Shown here piece by piece: positions 9,166 to 17,164 of a stretch of 64,000 bases of DNA. The position numbers and the translations under genes are program-made. The stretch spans positions 1-64,000 of the forward strand of contig NZ_QULM01000001.1 of NCBI RefSeq assembly GCF_003482105.1. Reading direction: 5' to 3'. This stretch comes from Coprococcus sp. OM04-5BH. GTDB taxonomy: Bacteria; Bacillota; Clostridia; Lachnospirales; Lachnospiraceae. The notes beneath the pieces are model-generated. The model saw only the letters and a program-made list of their open reading frames with translations, did no database searches and was not told the DNA's origin. Numbering within the stretch: the stretch's first letter is position 1; each line of letters opens with the position of its first letter.

Positions 9166-9446
9166 GGTGCTACCCTACGCGGTAGGCGATTAGTCCTTCT
9201 CCGCAAGAGTCTTAGCTTGCGTTTACATAGAAATCCATTTATGGAAATCTAAAGAGGAGGTCGTGCTTATGCTCACAACGGAACTTTTTATAGCCATTAT
9301 CAGCTTGTGCATTGCTTGCTTTGCTCTTGGTTATACCATTGGTTCTCGGAGCAATGATAAGGCAAAAAAATAATCGCCCACTGTCCTGACCGACTGAGCG
9401 ATTACTTTACTTGATATATCAGGGCTAACCGCCTATCGGTAGCACC
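9166..9446. repeat. Inverted repeat bracketing the toxin mRNA
   Basis: GGTGCTACC at 9166-9174 is perfectly complementary to 9438-9446. The next segment, 9181-9193, is complementary to 9425-9437 at 11 of 13 positions. In a full-length transcript the 5' and 3' ends would pair over 22 positions with a six-base bulge. Such long-range pairing keeps several type I toxin mRNAs untranslated. Confidence 0.7.
9269..9373 (+). CDS. Candidate type I toxin, 34-residue membrane peptide
   Basis: A 34-codon ORF reading MLTTELFIAIISLC, then ACFALGYTIG and a charged tail SRSNDKAKK. It is one transmembrane helix with a basic C-terminus, the layout of Fst/TxpA/BsrG-type toxins. GAGGAGG lies eight bases before the ATG, very strong for so short an ORF. 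It has its own promoter (9131-9159) and a 100-base leader. A convergent RNA with its own promoter and terminator covers the mRNA 3' end. Toxicity is inferred from architecture; I do not recognise the peptide itself. Confidence 0.7.
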   Translation: MLTTELFIAIISLCIACFALGYTIGSRSNDKAKK

Positions 9447-9451
9447 TCTTT
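9364..9451 (-). ncRNA. Candidate antisense RNA antitoxin
   Basis: On the minus strand, TTGACA (9481-9486) and TAGTAT (9458-9463) are 17 bases apart, giving a start near 9451. The RNA runs back through the toxin 3' untranslated region. It ends at a hairpin with arms TAATCGC/GCGATTA (9371-9377 and 9398-9404) followed by seven T residues in this direction, a proper intrinsic terminator. The predicted RNA is about 88 nt and overlaps the toxin stop codon. This is the standard arrangement of a type I antitoxin. Confidence 0.65.
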
Positions 9452-9647
9452 TGATATATACTAACATCTTATTATACTTATGTCAAATTTCTCTATAGAA
9501 CTCCAAATCGAAATTGACCTAATACCCTCCCGAACAAAAACTTTCAAAAAAATCCCGAAAATTTTTGTTCAACCCCAACATTTTCTTTTTCTGCTTCGTC
9601 TGTATAATATAAGAGTATTAGTGTCGAACGACACATGAAAAATGAAA

Positions 9648-9673
9648 ACACGCCATCACTTCGTGAGCCGTGT
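9648..9673 (+). other. Leader hairpin before the lipoprotein gene
   Basis: ACACG/CGTGT outer arms and TCAC-TTC-GTGA inner stem end eight bases before AGGAGG. A near copy precedes the xanthine permease gene (13873-13905, minus strand). A perfect GTGTCG-AA-CGACAC palindrome lies just upstream at 9621-9634. Confidence 0.5.
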
Positions 9674-9692
9674 CAATAACAGGAGGACGAAT

Positions 9693-10691
9693 ATGAAGAA
9701 AAACTTACTAAAAACTACAGCACTTGGACTTACTCTTGCCATGGCTCTCATGTCAGCGGCAGGCTGCGGATCATCAAAGGATGAGGGAAGCAAATCTTCC
9801 GGAGATGACAACACCACAACAAAGAATAACAGTTCTGACGATGCCGGTTCGGGAAGTGATGAAAGCTCCGACAACTCAGATGACAATGATACTGCAAATA
9901 TTGATTTCAAGGACTGTCCATGGATCATAGCCCACGAACTGTCAGACGCAGAATATCTGGAGCTCCCAGAGGGTGCTACACTTTACGGAGAGGCACTTCC
10001 ATTTACCACAGACACTTTAAACAATATCCCATATCATGCTTCGGGAAACATTCCCCTTGCTGACTGTTTAAACGATAACGCCTACGCATATTCTTTCTTT
10101 ACTGACAGCCTTGATTATCCAAGCCTGGAGATAGACGCTGATGACGGAACCGTAAGCGAGGCTCTTGATAATATGAAATGGTACCTGGCAGATAGTTACC
10201 TCAGCAATACCACTTTCAGAATATCTGATGATGATTTTGCAGCTCTGGAAAAAGATCACAGTGACATATGTGAAGAATACTTACTGTTAGATATGTTGGC
10301 TGCGGAATTTGGTTCTCCAAATTATGTGACTTATTTCTCCGAAACACTTGATGCTCACACTCTGGTAAATGACTTTATCCACCCGGAAAGCACCGATTAT
10401 GGCATTTCACTTGAACTGGTATACATAGGCTGGCAGTTTGAAGATTTCGGTATAGCGGCAGGTTTCTGCGATACATCGAATGTTGACAGCAGCTCTCCTT
10501 CCGGAATAAGCTCTGAGATTTCAGGTTATGTAAATTTAGTGTATGTTCCAATAGAAAACGGAACACTTGCCGAATACTACCATAATAATGATTACAACAG
10601 CAAAAACATTGTGAAGGATGTAATCGCAGAGAAGCAGAAGGTATTCGGAGATGTGGAATTTATAAAGCCTGACCCAAGCTTATTACAGTAA
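9693..10691 (+). CDS. Lipoprotein of unknown function
   Basis: 332 residues from the ATG at 9693, which has AGGAGG six bases upstream; the frame opens earlier at 9642 without a ribosome site. The signal peptide ends in a lipobox (MSAAGC). A Ser/Asp/Asn-rich linker of about 50 residues follows, then a soluble domain starting near IDFKDCPWIIAHELSD. The mature protein is very acidic. It is exported and membrane-anchored. I do not recognise the domain. It is transcribed alone, with a terminator at 10731-10774. Confidence 0.75.
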   Translation: MKKNLLKTTALGLTLAMALMSAAGCGSSKDEGSKSSGDDNTTTKNNSSDDAGSGSDESSDNSDDNDTANIDFKDCPWIIAHELSDAEYLELPEGATLYGEALPFTTDTLNNIPYHASGNIPLADCLNDNAYAYSFFTDSLDYPSLEIDADDGTVSEALDNMKWYLADSYLSNTTFRISDDDFAALEKDHSDICEEYLLLDMLAAEFGSPNYVTYFSETLDAHTLVNDFIHPESTDYGISLELVYIGWQFEDFGIAAGFCDTSNVDSSSPSGISSEISGYVNLVYVPIENGTLAEYYHNNDYNSKNIVKDVIAEKQKVFGDVEFIKPDPSLLQ

Positions 10692-10730
10692 CCACCAAGC
10701 TGCATTTGCACATTTAACACTAATATCAAA

Positions 10731-10774
10731 AAGCATGAGCCTATGGACCTCCCTCCATACTCTCATGCTTTTTT
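10731..10774 (+). terminator. Terminator of the lipoprotein gene
   Basis: AAGCATGAG and CTCATGCTT are perfect nine-base arms with a 22-base loop, followed by TTTTTC. Confidence 0.75.
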
Positions 10775-10861
10775 CATTTCCATTCCATACAGCGATCCTT
10801 CTATTGCAGGCTTTCCTCCGGCTCCACAGTTTTTTTGTTATATCCTTTTCCTTAGCGTCGG

Positions 10862-11095
10862 CTATGCAAATATAAACACAACCTTTTCTGCATTCTTGTC
10901 TCCGGAATTTAAAAGGGCAAATGCTTCCTTGCACTCCTCCGGCAAAAACTCATTGGTGATGACTGTTTCAAAATTATAGGCACTGTCTGATAAAAGCTCT
11001 GCTGCCTCCTCCATATCACTTCTGTGGTAGACATTTGCACCTATAATGTTAAGCTGTCTGTTTACGATCTCACTGCAATCAATCCTTAAGCCATA
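10862..11095 (-). pseudogene. C-terminal remnant of a zinc-type alcohol/threonine dehydrogenase (MDR family)
   Basis: About 75 residues starting GLRIDCSEIVNRQLNIIGANVYH and ending CKEAFALLNSGDKNAEKVVF match the last quarter of medium-chain dehydrogenases (re-entry strand after the Rossmann fold plus the EAFxLL...KVV end). The catalytic zinc domain and the NAD-binding domain are absent. Upstream the frame runs into a short tandem duplication (TGTATGCTCC, 11107-11133) and unrelated sequence. It is a dead fragment. Confidence 0.65.
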
Positions 11096-11526
11096 CACCG
11101 CCCCGTTGTATGTATGCTCCGTTGTATGTATGCTCCTTTGTAAGTCTCGGTGAGAATTTATACAACGCATTATCACGCCACTCAAGAAATGGTCTGTCGC
11201 AGGCAATTCCCCTAATAATCATGGTGTTGAAAAAACGTCTAAAAGTTTTATATTGATACATTGCCTTAATATAAGGTTGCAGATCAGCTCATTAAACATT
11301 ATCTGATGACAGCAATTAAAACATTGAATGTCATATACTGTATATGATAGAATTAAGGCATATTCAGGTTTTAGTGACTATCTATCCGGAATATAGACGC
11401 TTTGGCAAATGTTCATCCGTCATTTAAATATTTTAGTAACTATTTATCCGACATTTGAGCAAAGGTAAAAAGTAACCGAAGGATTGTATAGCAGTACAAA
11501 ACCAAAATAAAAGGGGGATTTATTTT
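11096..11526. other. Decayed region with direct repeats upstream of the PH-domain gene
   Basis: A short reading frame at 11079-11261 (minus) contains FFNTMIIRGIACDRPFLEWRDN, which looks like gene debris that I cannot name. Two 20-base near-identical direct repeats (11369-11388 and 11431-11450, starting TTTTAGT and ending ATCCG) lie 62 bases apart upstream of the next gene. A third, shorter ATCCGtCATTT match is at about 11416. They could be operator sites. Confidence 0.4.
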
Positions 11527-12153
11527 ATGACATTAAGAGATGAAATTGGTGTAAATGAAACCATTGTATGGCAGGGAAAGAAAGATAAAAGAGTCTCTGT
11601 ATTTGAGGCGATATTTAATCCATTGTTGATTTTTGCGTTAATTTGGTTTGCCTTCGACATGCAATTTATTTCATCATTTTTAAGCTATGGCGGTTCATTT
11701 GGAACAGGAGCAAAATCCATACTGGTATTTTTCATTATCCATCTGGCTCCTGTATGGATCTACATTGCCGGCGTATTAACTGCCGGACTCAAGGCAAAGC
11801 ATACCGAATACCTTATTACAGACAGAGGTATATACATAAAGTCAGGAATATTTACCACAACAACTGAGATGAAGCCTTTTACAGATCTGTCACATGTTTC
11901 TGTAAGGCAGGGAATATTTGACAAGCTGTTCCGCACCGGCGACGTAATTACAACCTGCAGCCATATTTCAACTACATCATCTCACTCAGAAAACGGTCAT
12001 TTCCATGGAATGAATATTGAGAATATTGCCGATTACGAAAAGATCTTCCGCCTGGTAAAGGAATATCAGGAAGCAATCTATTCTGATACTATGTATCCAA
12101 ATGACCTTCGTCCAAGTGAAAATCATGGCTACAGAACAACATATATGAGATAA
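11527..12153 (+). CDS. Membrane protein with bacterial PH domain (bPH2/DUF304)
   Basis: 208 residues. Two transmembrane segments lie at about residues 29-55 and 63-90. A cytoplasmic bacterial pleckstrin-like domain follows (HTEYLITDRGIYIKSGIFTTTTEMKPFTDLSHVSVRQGIFDKLFRTGDV). A His/Ser-rich loop (SHSENGHFHG) replaces the usual tight turn. An AAAAGGGGG ribosome site is just upstream. Function of the family is unknown. Confidence 0.8.
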   Translation: MTLRDEIGVNETIVWQGKKDKRVSVFEAIFNPLLIFALIWFAFDMQFISSFLSYGGSFGTGAKSILVFFIIHLAPVWIYIAGVLTAGLKAKHTEYLITDRGIYIKSGIFTTTTEMKPFTDLSHVSVRQGIFDKLFRTGDVITTCSHISTTSSHSENGHFHGMNIENIADYEKIFRLVKEYQEAIYSDTMYPNDLRPSENHGYRTTYMR

Positions 12154-12207
12154 GGCCAATGCATGAACCGGAATATTGATAATTTATTTTCTTTGTTAAT
12201 AAATAGC

Positions 12208-12236
12208 TTGAAATTTTTATTAAAAAATCATATACT
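12208..12236 (+). promoter_or_regulatory. Promoter of tRNA-Pro
   Basis: TTGAAA and TATACT are 17 bases apart; the start point would be about nine bases before the mature tRNA. Confidence 0.7.
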
Positions 12237-12251
12237 ATCAAGGTGTGGTTA

Positions 12252-12325
12252 CGGCGCGTGGCTCAGTTTGGTAGAGCGCCACGTTCGGGACGTGGAGGTC
12301 GCAAGTTCGAATCCTGTCGCGCCGA
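12252..12325 (+). tRNA. tRNA-Pro (anticodon CGG)
   Basis: 74 bases fold as a cloverleaf. The acceptor stem is CGGCGCG/CGCGCCG, the D stem GCTC/GAGC, and the anticodon stem CCACG/CGTGG with loop TTCGGGA (anticodon CGG, codon CCG). The T loop is TTCGAAT. The T stem has one A-C mismatch at its second pair from the loop. CCA is not encoded. A bidirectional terminator follows at 12391-12420. Confidence 0.95.
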
Positions 12326-12390
12326 CTAAATAAAATCCATATCTGAATTTTTTAGCTTAATTCCATGTAGGAATTTATGTAGAAAAAAGA

Positions 12391-12420
12391 AAAGGTGAGT
12401 AGAAATTCTACTCACCTTTT
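12391..12420. terminator. Bidirectional terminator between tRNA-Pro and the xanthine permease
   Basis: GGTGAGTAG and CTACTCACC form a perfect stem around a short loop, with an A-run before and a T-run after. It can serve both converging transcripts. Confidence 0.8.
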
Positions 12421-12499
12421 TCCTTTTTAATTTTCCAGGGCACAGCCAGCTTCCGGCTCTCGTACCCCGCCTGCCTATTTATTATTCCTATATTTATTC

Positions 12500-13855
12500 T
12501 TATCCTTCTGCTTCTGCCGTTCCTCCGTCTGCCTCCATGTTCTTTGGAAGTACAAGGTTTAATATGATAGCAACTATGAATACCACTGCCACGCAATTTT
12601 CAGCGAATACTGTCTGAATGATCTTAGGGAATATTGCGAATATCTCCGGCACCTGAGTAAACCCAAGACCTATACTAAGCGAAAGCGCTGTAATAGTAAT
12701 ATTTCTCTGGGTATATCCACATCTTCCAAGCATTTGTATTCCGCTCACCACGATAGTACCGAACATCATGATGGTACATCCACCAAGAACCGCATCCGGA
12801 AGAGTAGCAAGAACCGCACCAAATACAGGGAATATTCCGGCAAGAATCATAATGATTGCCCCGGTAGCGATAGTAAATCTGTTTACAACCTTGGTCATAG
12901 CAACAAGACCTACATTCTGGCTGAAGGATGTTATAGGAAGACATCCGAACACCGATGACAATGCACTGACAAATCCATCACAGGCAATAGAACCCGATGT
13001 CTCCTTTTCCGTAACATCCCTGCCAAGACCTGACACCGCCAACGCTGATGTGTCACCGATGGTCTCCGTTGCAGAAACCAGGAATATCAAGGTAACTGAG
13101 AGGATTGCATTTGCATTAAATTCCGGCTTAAACGGCATGATCTGCGGAAGTGCAATGATGGAGGTATCCTTTAACGCAGAGAAATCAACAATTCCCATGC
13201 ACACCGCAACTATGTAACCGACAATCAGTCCAAACAAAACCGATAACTGCTTCCAGTATGACTTCGCAAATATATGGAACACCAGACAACACATAAGTGT
13301 CACAACACCAAGTATCCAGTTCTCTACTGAACCGAAATTATCACTGCCGCTGCCACCGCCAAAGGAAGCCGCACCAACTGACAACAGTGAAAATCCTATT
13401 GCGGTAACAACACTTGCCGCAACAACCGGGGTAATAAGCTTAACCCAATATTTTGCCAGCAGACCCAGTACACCCTCTATGATACCACCCACAAGGACAG
13501 CACCCATTATGACATTATATCCGTAAACCGGTCCCAGATAACAGAACACCGACACAAATGTAAAGCTTATACCCATTACAATAGGAAGTCCCGATCCTAC
13601 TCTCCATAATGGGAACATCTGTATAAGAGAACCAATTCCCGCAATGATCATGGCACTCTGTATAAGCCTGGCACTTTCCTGGGCACTCATGCCGCAGGCA
13701 CCTGCCACAATGATGATCGGTGCGATATTGGCAACGAACATGGCAAGTATATGCTGCAAGCCAAAAGGTATGGCTTTTCCCACAGGGACTCTTCCGTCTA
13801 ATCTGTAAATATTATCCATGGAGGCCTGTTTTTTATTTGTATTATCTTTACTCAT
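12500..13855 (-). CDS. pbuX: Xanthine/uracil permease (NCS2 family)
   Basis: 451 residues with 12-14 hydrophobic segments. NCS2 signatures are visible: FGLQHILAMF near the N-terminus, the SATETIGDTSALAVSGLGRDVTEKE segment and the substrate loop TSFSQNVGLVAMTKVVNR. The ETSG..CDG region fits the xanthine/urate branch better than UraA. The ATG at 13855 is preferred: it has GAGGAG seven bases upstream, while the upstream ATG at 13870 lies in the ribosome site. Xanthine specificity is supported by xanthine phosphoribosyltransferase 2.5 kb upstream on the same strand. Confidence 0.85.
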   Translation of the reverse strand: MSKDNTNKKQASMDNIYRLDGRVPVGKAIPFGLQHILAMFVANIAPIIIVAGACGMSAQESARLIQSAMIIAGIGSLIQMFPLWRVGSGLPIVMGISFTFVSVFCYLGPVYGYNVIMGAVLVGGIIEGVLGLLAKYWVKLITPVVAASVVTAIGFSLLSVGAASFGGGSGSDNFGSVENWILGVVTLMCCLVFHIFAKSYWKQLSVLFGLIVGYIVAVCMGIVDFSALKDTSIIALPQIMPFKPEFNANAILSVTLIFLVSATETIGDTSALAVSGLGRDVTEKETSGSIACDGFVSALSSVFGCLPITSFSQNVGLVAMTKVVNRFTIATGAIIMILAGIFPVFGAVLATLPDAVLGGCTIMMFGTIVVSGIQMLGRCGYTQRNITITALSLSIGLGFTQVPEIFAIFPKIIQTVFAENCVAVVFIVAIILNLVLPKNMEADGGTAEAEG

Positions 13856-13872
13856 AATATTTCTCCTCATTA

Positions 13873-13905
13873 TTTATTAACACAGATCACGAAGTGACGG
13901 CGTGC
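13873..13905 (-). other. Leader hairpin before the xanthine permease
   Basis: On the minus strand the sequence GCACGCCGTCACTTCGTGA plus GTGTTAATAA closely matches the lipoprotein leader at 9649-9680 and also ends just before the ribosome site. Confidence 0.5.
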
Positions 13906-13949
13906 TTTCCTGCCTTTATATGTCCTTTGACACTTTTATTTATACTACG

Positions 13950-16298
13950 TTAAAACAATCCGGCTATCATATACACAGCAAATGCCGCTACCCAGGCTAT
14001 CAGGCATTGCCATACAACCATACCGGCTGCCAATCTGCCGCCCAGCTCACGCTTTACTGATGCCACGGCAGCAACGCAAGGTGTGTATAACAGACAGAAT
14101 ACCAGCAGAGATGCTGCACCTACAGGAGTCAGCACTGCAAGCAATTTTTCTGTTGAACCAAACAGGACGTTAAGTGTGGACACAACGCTTTCCTTAGCCA
14201 TAAATCCTGTTATAAGCGAAGTTGATATTCTCCAGTCTCCAAATCCAAGGGGTTTGAATATTGGAGCAATAAAACCGGCAACCATTGCAAGTATACTGTC
14301 CTGTGAATCAGTAACAAGATCCAGTCTGATGCTGAAACTCTGTAAGAACCATATTACAATAGTTGCAACAAATATCACCGTAAATGCTCTCTGAAGAAAG
14401 TCTTTTGCTTTTTCCCAAAGCAGCTGTGCCACATTCTTCGCTCCCGGCATACGATAATTAGGAAGTTCCATTACAAATGGCACAGGTTCACCCTTGAACA
14501 TAGTTCCTTTCATAAGTAAAGCCATCAAAATCCCCATTATAATTCCGAAGAAATACAACGCAATCATAACTATTGCTCCTCTACCCGGAAAAAAGGCAGA
14601 TGCAAAAAAGGCATATATCGGAAGTTTTGCCGAGCAGCTCATAAATGGTGTAAGAAGTATGGTCATCTTTCTGTCACGTTCAGAAGATAATGTACGGGAT
14701 GCCATAACTCCCGGAACAGTACAGCCAAACCCGATCAACATAGGGACTATACTTCTTCCGGACAAACCAATCTTTCTGAGAAGCTTGTCCATAATAAATG
14801 CCACTCTTGCCATATATCCACTATCTTCAAGCATGGACAGAAAGAAAAACAAGGTAACTATAATAGGCAGAAAGCTCAGTACACTGCCCACACCTGTGAA
14901 TATTCCATCTATAATAAGGGAATGAAGCACACTGTTTACCTTTATAGCTGTCAGACCTTTATCTGTAAGCTCTGTAAGTGCATCTATCCCCTGCTCCAGC
15001 AAAGATTGTAAAAAAGCTCCTATGACATTAAATGTAAGCCAGAATACCAGCCCCATTATAGCGATAAACGTCGGTATTCCAGTATATTTTCCCGTTAAGA
15101 TCTTATCTATTCTGCGGCTTCTGGCACGTTCTCTACTCTCATGTGGTCTTATAACCGTCTGCTGGCATGCTCTTTTTATATATGAGAATCTCATACTTGC
15201 AATGGCCGCTGCCCGGTCCATCCCACTTTCTTCTTCCATCTGGAGGTTAATATGTTCAAGAGTCTCCTTCTCATTCTGACTAAGAGAAAGCTTGTCCAGA
15301 ACAAGTTTATCATTCTCGGCAAGTTTACCCGCCGCAAATCGAACCGGTATCCCAGCCTCGTTGGCATGATCTTCTATAAGATGCATTATCGCATGAATAC
15401 ATCTGTGTACCGCACTCTCCTGCTTCGTTCCATTCGCAGAACAGAAATCCACAACCTGAGGGCCTTCCTGGTACTTGGCAACATGGATGGCGTGACTCAC
15501 CAGCTCCTCAATTCCTTCTCCTTTTGCTGCAGAAATCGGAATAACAGGAACCCCAAGAAAAGCTTCCAATTCGTTTACCAATACGGAGCCGCCGTTCACC
15601 CTCATTTCATCCATCATGTTAAGTGCAACTACCATAGGAATATTAAGTTCCATAAGCTGCATAGTCAGATAGAGGTTACGCTCTATATTAGTAGCGTCCA
15701 CTATGTTAATAATTCCCTTGGGCTTATCCTGCAGGAGAAACTCCCTGGTCACAATCTCCTCACTGCTGTAAGGCGACATTGAGTATATTCCCGGCAGATC
15801 CGTAATACATGTATTGCTGTATCCCTTTATCTCTCCATCTTTACGATCCACTGTCACGCCCGGGAAATTTCCCACATGTTGATTAGAACCTGTTAATTGG
15901 TTAAATAACGTTGTCTTGCCACAATTCTGATTTCCCACCAGTGCAAATGTCAGCGTCACATCATCGGGAAGCGGATTCTCATCATCCTTAGAATGATACT
16001 TGCCGCCCTCACCAAGACCCGGATGAGGAATGTCTGCCTTATCTATTGCAGGTCTTGGTGATAAAACTGTCTGGTGAACAGCTCCCACCTGTATCTTTCC
16101 TGCATCCTCTAATCTGATCGTTAGCTCATACCCATGAATTCTTAATTCAACGGGATCTCCCATAGGAGCATATTTTACTACAGTCACTTCCGTCCCCTGA
16201 ATCAGTCCCATGTCCAGAAAGTGCTGGCGTAGTGCTCCATTGCCACCGACCTCTATGATCGTGGCTGTCTCACCTATTTTTAAATCCTTGATCGTCAT
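13950..16298 (-). CDS. feoB: Ferrous iron transporter FeoB with N-terminal FeoA domain
   Basis: 782 residues. Residues 1-73 are a complete FeoA (SH3-like) domain (LKIGETATIIEVGGNGALRQHFLDMGLIQGTEV). A linker of about 40 residues leads to the FeoB G domain: G1 GNQNCGKTT (about 122), G2 GVTVDRK, G3 DLPGIYSMS, G4 NMMDE. The membrane part carries the Gate motifs (FMSCSAKLPIYAFF and LLYTPCVAAVASVKRE). It imports Fe2+ across the cytoplasmic membrane. The frame extends to 16394, but that N-terminal extension is translated repeat DNA; the ATG at 16298 has GAGGAT upstream and begins FeoA. It lies between xpt and pbuX, an unusual neighbour. Confidence 0.92.
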   Translation of the reverse strand: MTIKDLKIGETATIIEVGGNGALRQHFLDMGLIQGTEVTVVKYAPMGDPVELRIHGYELTIRLEDAGKIQVGAVHQTVLSPRPAIDKADIPHPGLGEGGKYHSKDDENPLPDDVTLTFALVGNQNCGKTTLFNQLTGSNQHVGNFPGVTVDRKDGEIKGYSNTCITDLPGIYSMSPYSSEEIVTREFLLQDKPKGIINIVDATNIERNLYLTMQLMELNIPMVVALNMMDEMRVNGGSVLVNELEAFLGVPVIPISAAKGEGIEELVSHAIHVAKYQEGPQVVDFCSANGTKQESAVHRCIHAIMHLIEDHANEAGIPVRFAAGKLAENDKLVLDKLSLSQNEKETLEHINLQMEEESGMDRAAAIASMRFSYIKRACQQTVIRPHESRERARSRRIDKILTGKYTGIPTFIAIMGLVFWLTFNVIGAFLQSLLEQGIDALTELTDKGLTAIKVNSVLHSLIIDGIFTGVGSVLSFLPIIVTLFFFLSMLEDSGYMARVAFIMDKLLRKIGLSGRSIVPMLIGFGCTVPGVMASRTLSSERDRKMTILLTPFMSCSAKLPIYAFFASAFFPGRGAIVMIALYFFGIIMGILMALLMKGTMFKGEPVPFVMELPNYRMPGAKNVAQLLWEKAKDFLQRAFTVIFVATIVIWFLQSFSIRLDLVTDSQDSILAMVAGFIAPIFKPLGFGDWRISTSLITGFMAKESVVSTLNVLFGSTEKLLAVLTPVGAASLLVFCLLYTPCVAAVASVKRELGGRLAAGMVVWQCLIAWVAAFAVYMIAGLF

Positions 16299-16316
16299 AA
16301 TTTTATCCTCGCTGCA

Positions 16317-16391
16317 TGTACATCGCCCATTAAAATTTGCCTTCGGCAAATGGCTGATGCTATGTGTCAAGGTTTCATATAAATCTTGACA
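16317..16391 (-). repeat. Leader palindromic repeat, copy upstream of feoB
   Basis: Inner hairpin AATTTGCC-TTC-GGCAAAT inside arms related to CATCAGCC/GGCTGATG. A separate 27-base near-palindrome (16365-16391, arms TGTCAAG/CTTGACA) follows. It ends about 19 bases before the feoB start. The same two-part structure recurs at 44876-45058. Confidence 0.7.
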
Positions 16392-16406
16392 CACTCTTGT
16401 AATTAT

Positions 16407-16988
16407 CTACTGTGGACGGAACTCTATCTCGCCTGTTTCAGAATTCATACTGTCAACAATTGCAAGTGATTCAAGATGATATCCAAGATTACGGATTATC
16501 TGACCGCCGGTCTGGAAGCCTTTTTCTATGACAATTCCAATTCCCTCAACGCTGGCACCTGCGGACTTTACGATAGAGATAAGTCCCTGAAGGGCACAGC
16601 CATTTGCAAGGAAATCATCTATTATAAGAACCTTATCCCCGGGATTTAAGAATTTCTTGGATACTATAACCTGATTCTTGCACTTATGGGTAAATGACTC
16701 AACCTCTGCCACATACACATCGCCCTCTATGTTTATACTCTTTGATTTCTTGGCAAATATAACCGGCACGTCAAAATGTCTCGCTGCAACGCAGGCAATA
16801 CCTATTCCTGATGCCTCTATTGTAAGGATCTTATTTATCTCGGTTCCTTCAAATCTCTTCTTAAATTCTTCTCCGATCCGGTCAAAAAGGCGAATGTCCA
16901 TCTGATGATTAAGAAAACTGTCAACCTTAAGTACATTTCCCTCTTTAACAATTCCGTCCTTCAAAATTCTCTCTTCCAGAAAGTTCAT
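16407..16988 (-). CDS. xpt: Xanthine phosphoribosyltransferase
   Basis: 193 residues, the family length. It converts xanthine and PRPP to XMP for purine salvage. The PRPP-binding loop [14 protein letters not shown] (about residues 120-133) and the N-terminal [12 protein letters not shown] are characteristic. The ATG at 16988 has GGAGG six bases upstream; the longer frame from 17072 is translated leader repeat. I looked for a purine riboswitch upstream and did not find its conserved core. It is followed by feoB after about 110 bases. Confidence 0.92.
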   Translation of the reverse strand: MNFLEERILKDGIVKEGNVLKVDSFLNHQMDIRLFDRIGEEFKKRFEGTEINKILTIEASGIGIACVAARHFDVPVIFAKKSKSINIEGDVYVAEVESFTHKCKNQVIVSKKFLNPGDKVLIIDDFLANGCALQGLISIVKSAGASVEGIGIVIEKGFQTGGQIIRNLGYHLESLAIVDSMNSETGEIEFRPQ

Positions 16989-17008
16989 TTTTATCCTCCA
17001 TTTTCCTT

Positions 17009-17090
17009 GAACATCAGCCATCAAAAATTTTTCCATCTGGTGATAGCTGACACAGCTCATAGCGCGGCTCACAAAATGTCAGCGTGCTTA
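17009..17090 (-). repeat. Leader palindromic repeat, copy upstream of xpt
   Basis: Contains the conserved GAACATCAGCC terminus (plus-strand reading) next to the xpt ribosome site. A second segment, GCACGCTGACATTTTGTGAGCC on the minus strand, resembles the 9648/13873 hairpins. Confidence 0.6.
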
Positions 17091-17164
17091 CTCTTAACTA
17101 AGATAGAATACAACATAATTCCCCAAAGTTCTACATTTTTATTTGAGTTTATAGTCTCAGTTCT

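Noticed and set aside
9371..9446. CRISPR-like or phage attachment repeat
   Set aside because: The inverted pairs fit toxin mRNA and antisense RNA ends; there are no regularly spaced direct repeats.
11079..11261. 60-residue minus-strand ORF as a functional gene
   Set aside because: No ribosome site, no recognised family, and it merges with the dehydrogenase remnant and a tandem duplication.
16298..16394. 32-residue N-terminal extension of FeoB
   Set aside because: It is translated palindromic repeat; the ribosome site and the FeoA start support 16298.
17073..17164. Purine riboswitch upstream of xpt
   Set aside because: Expected because xpt often has one, but the conserved core and paired loops are not present in the leader.
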